64,000 bases of DNA from Paraburkholderia rhynchosiae (lineage in GTDB: Bacteria > Pseudomonadota > Gammaproteobacteria > Burkholderiales > Burkholderiaceae), in contig NZ_PNXY01000002.1 in the NCBI RefSeq assembly GCF_002879865.1, positions 186,001 through 250,000 on the forward strand, written 5' to 3'. The stretch's first letter is position 1, and each line of letters starts with the position of its first letter. Shown piece after piece: positions 63,979-64,000 of this stretch. Both the position numbers and the translations under genes were made by a program. The notes below the pieces were generated by a model. It was not told where the DNA came from and did not search any database. It saw nothing but the letters and a program-made list of their open reading frames with translations.

Positions 63979-64000
63979 GCGCACCTCGCAGTTCCCTCTG

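Overview
The window is a gene-dense, GC-rich stretch of bacterial core chromosome. It most resembles the Burkholderiaceae, probably Paraburkholderia. The grounds are the block rlmN-rodZ-ispG-hisS-yfgM-bamB-der-hfq-hflX-hflK-hflC-DUF2065-hisZ-purA, the roughly 400-residue tryptophanyl-tRNA synthetase, the short Hfq, and strong preference for G/C third bases. This assignment rests on recognition of protein families, not on a database search. I found no insertion sequence, integrase, phage gene, CRISPR array, rRNA or tRNA, and no toxin-antitoxin or defence island.

Layout. 1-4253: the end of a TatD nuclease, the ComEC DNA-uptake channel and an alpha/beta hydrolase. 4375-8849: pyrG-kdsA-eno-ftsB, which links CTP, KDO-8-phosphate and PEP production with a divisome protein. 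8998-11139 (minus strand): a small lipoprotein, Hsp33 and a gamma-class carbonic anhydrase-like protein. 11481-20674 (plus): DUF455 protein, hydrolase, PHP phosphatase, YciO-like protein, M50 protease, trpS, methyltransferase, dapA, bamC and an MBL-fold hydrolase. 20809-21507: a Bax-inhibitor-1 family membrane protein. 21820-39070: the long housekeeping block from ndk to a phosphoribosyltransferase. It holds outer-membrane assembly (bamB), ribosome GTPases (der, hflX), the RNA chaperone hfq, the FtsH regulators hflKC, histidine biosynthesis regulation (hisZ) and purine synthesis (purA). 39383-45469: kup, tex, a secreted repeat-rich coiled-coil protein and a YdcH-like protein. 45516-54297: a DinG-type helicase, an Ala-rich lipoprotein, a ribosomal-oxygenase-like cupin, SlyD, a secreted phosphoesterase-like protein and mutS. 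54467-59324: lplT, suhB, trmJ and cysE. 59371-63978: lpxH, two cyclophilins, a secreted TPR protein and cysS.

Functionally this is housekeeping: envelope biogenesis (KDO, BamB/BamC, LpxH, LplT, RodZ, FtsB), protein quality control (Hsp33, SlyD, PpiA/PpiB, HflKC), RNA and translation (TrpS, HisS, CysS, RlmN, TrmJ, Hfq, Der, HflX, Tex) and nucleotide and amino-acid supply. I did not find a clearly new multi-gene system. The more unusual signals are small. They are 12-bp tandem repeats at four separate loci, strong unexplained hairpins in the leaders of hfq, ispG and rlmN and upstream of der, a three-copy 28-residue repeat protein, and a degenerate phosphoesterase-like protein whose gene overlaps both neighbours.
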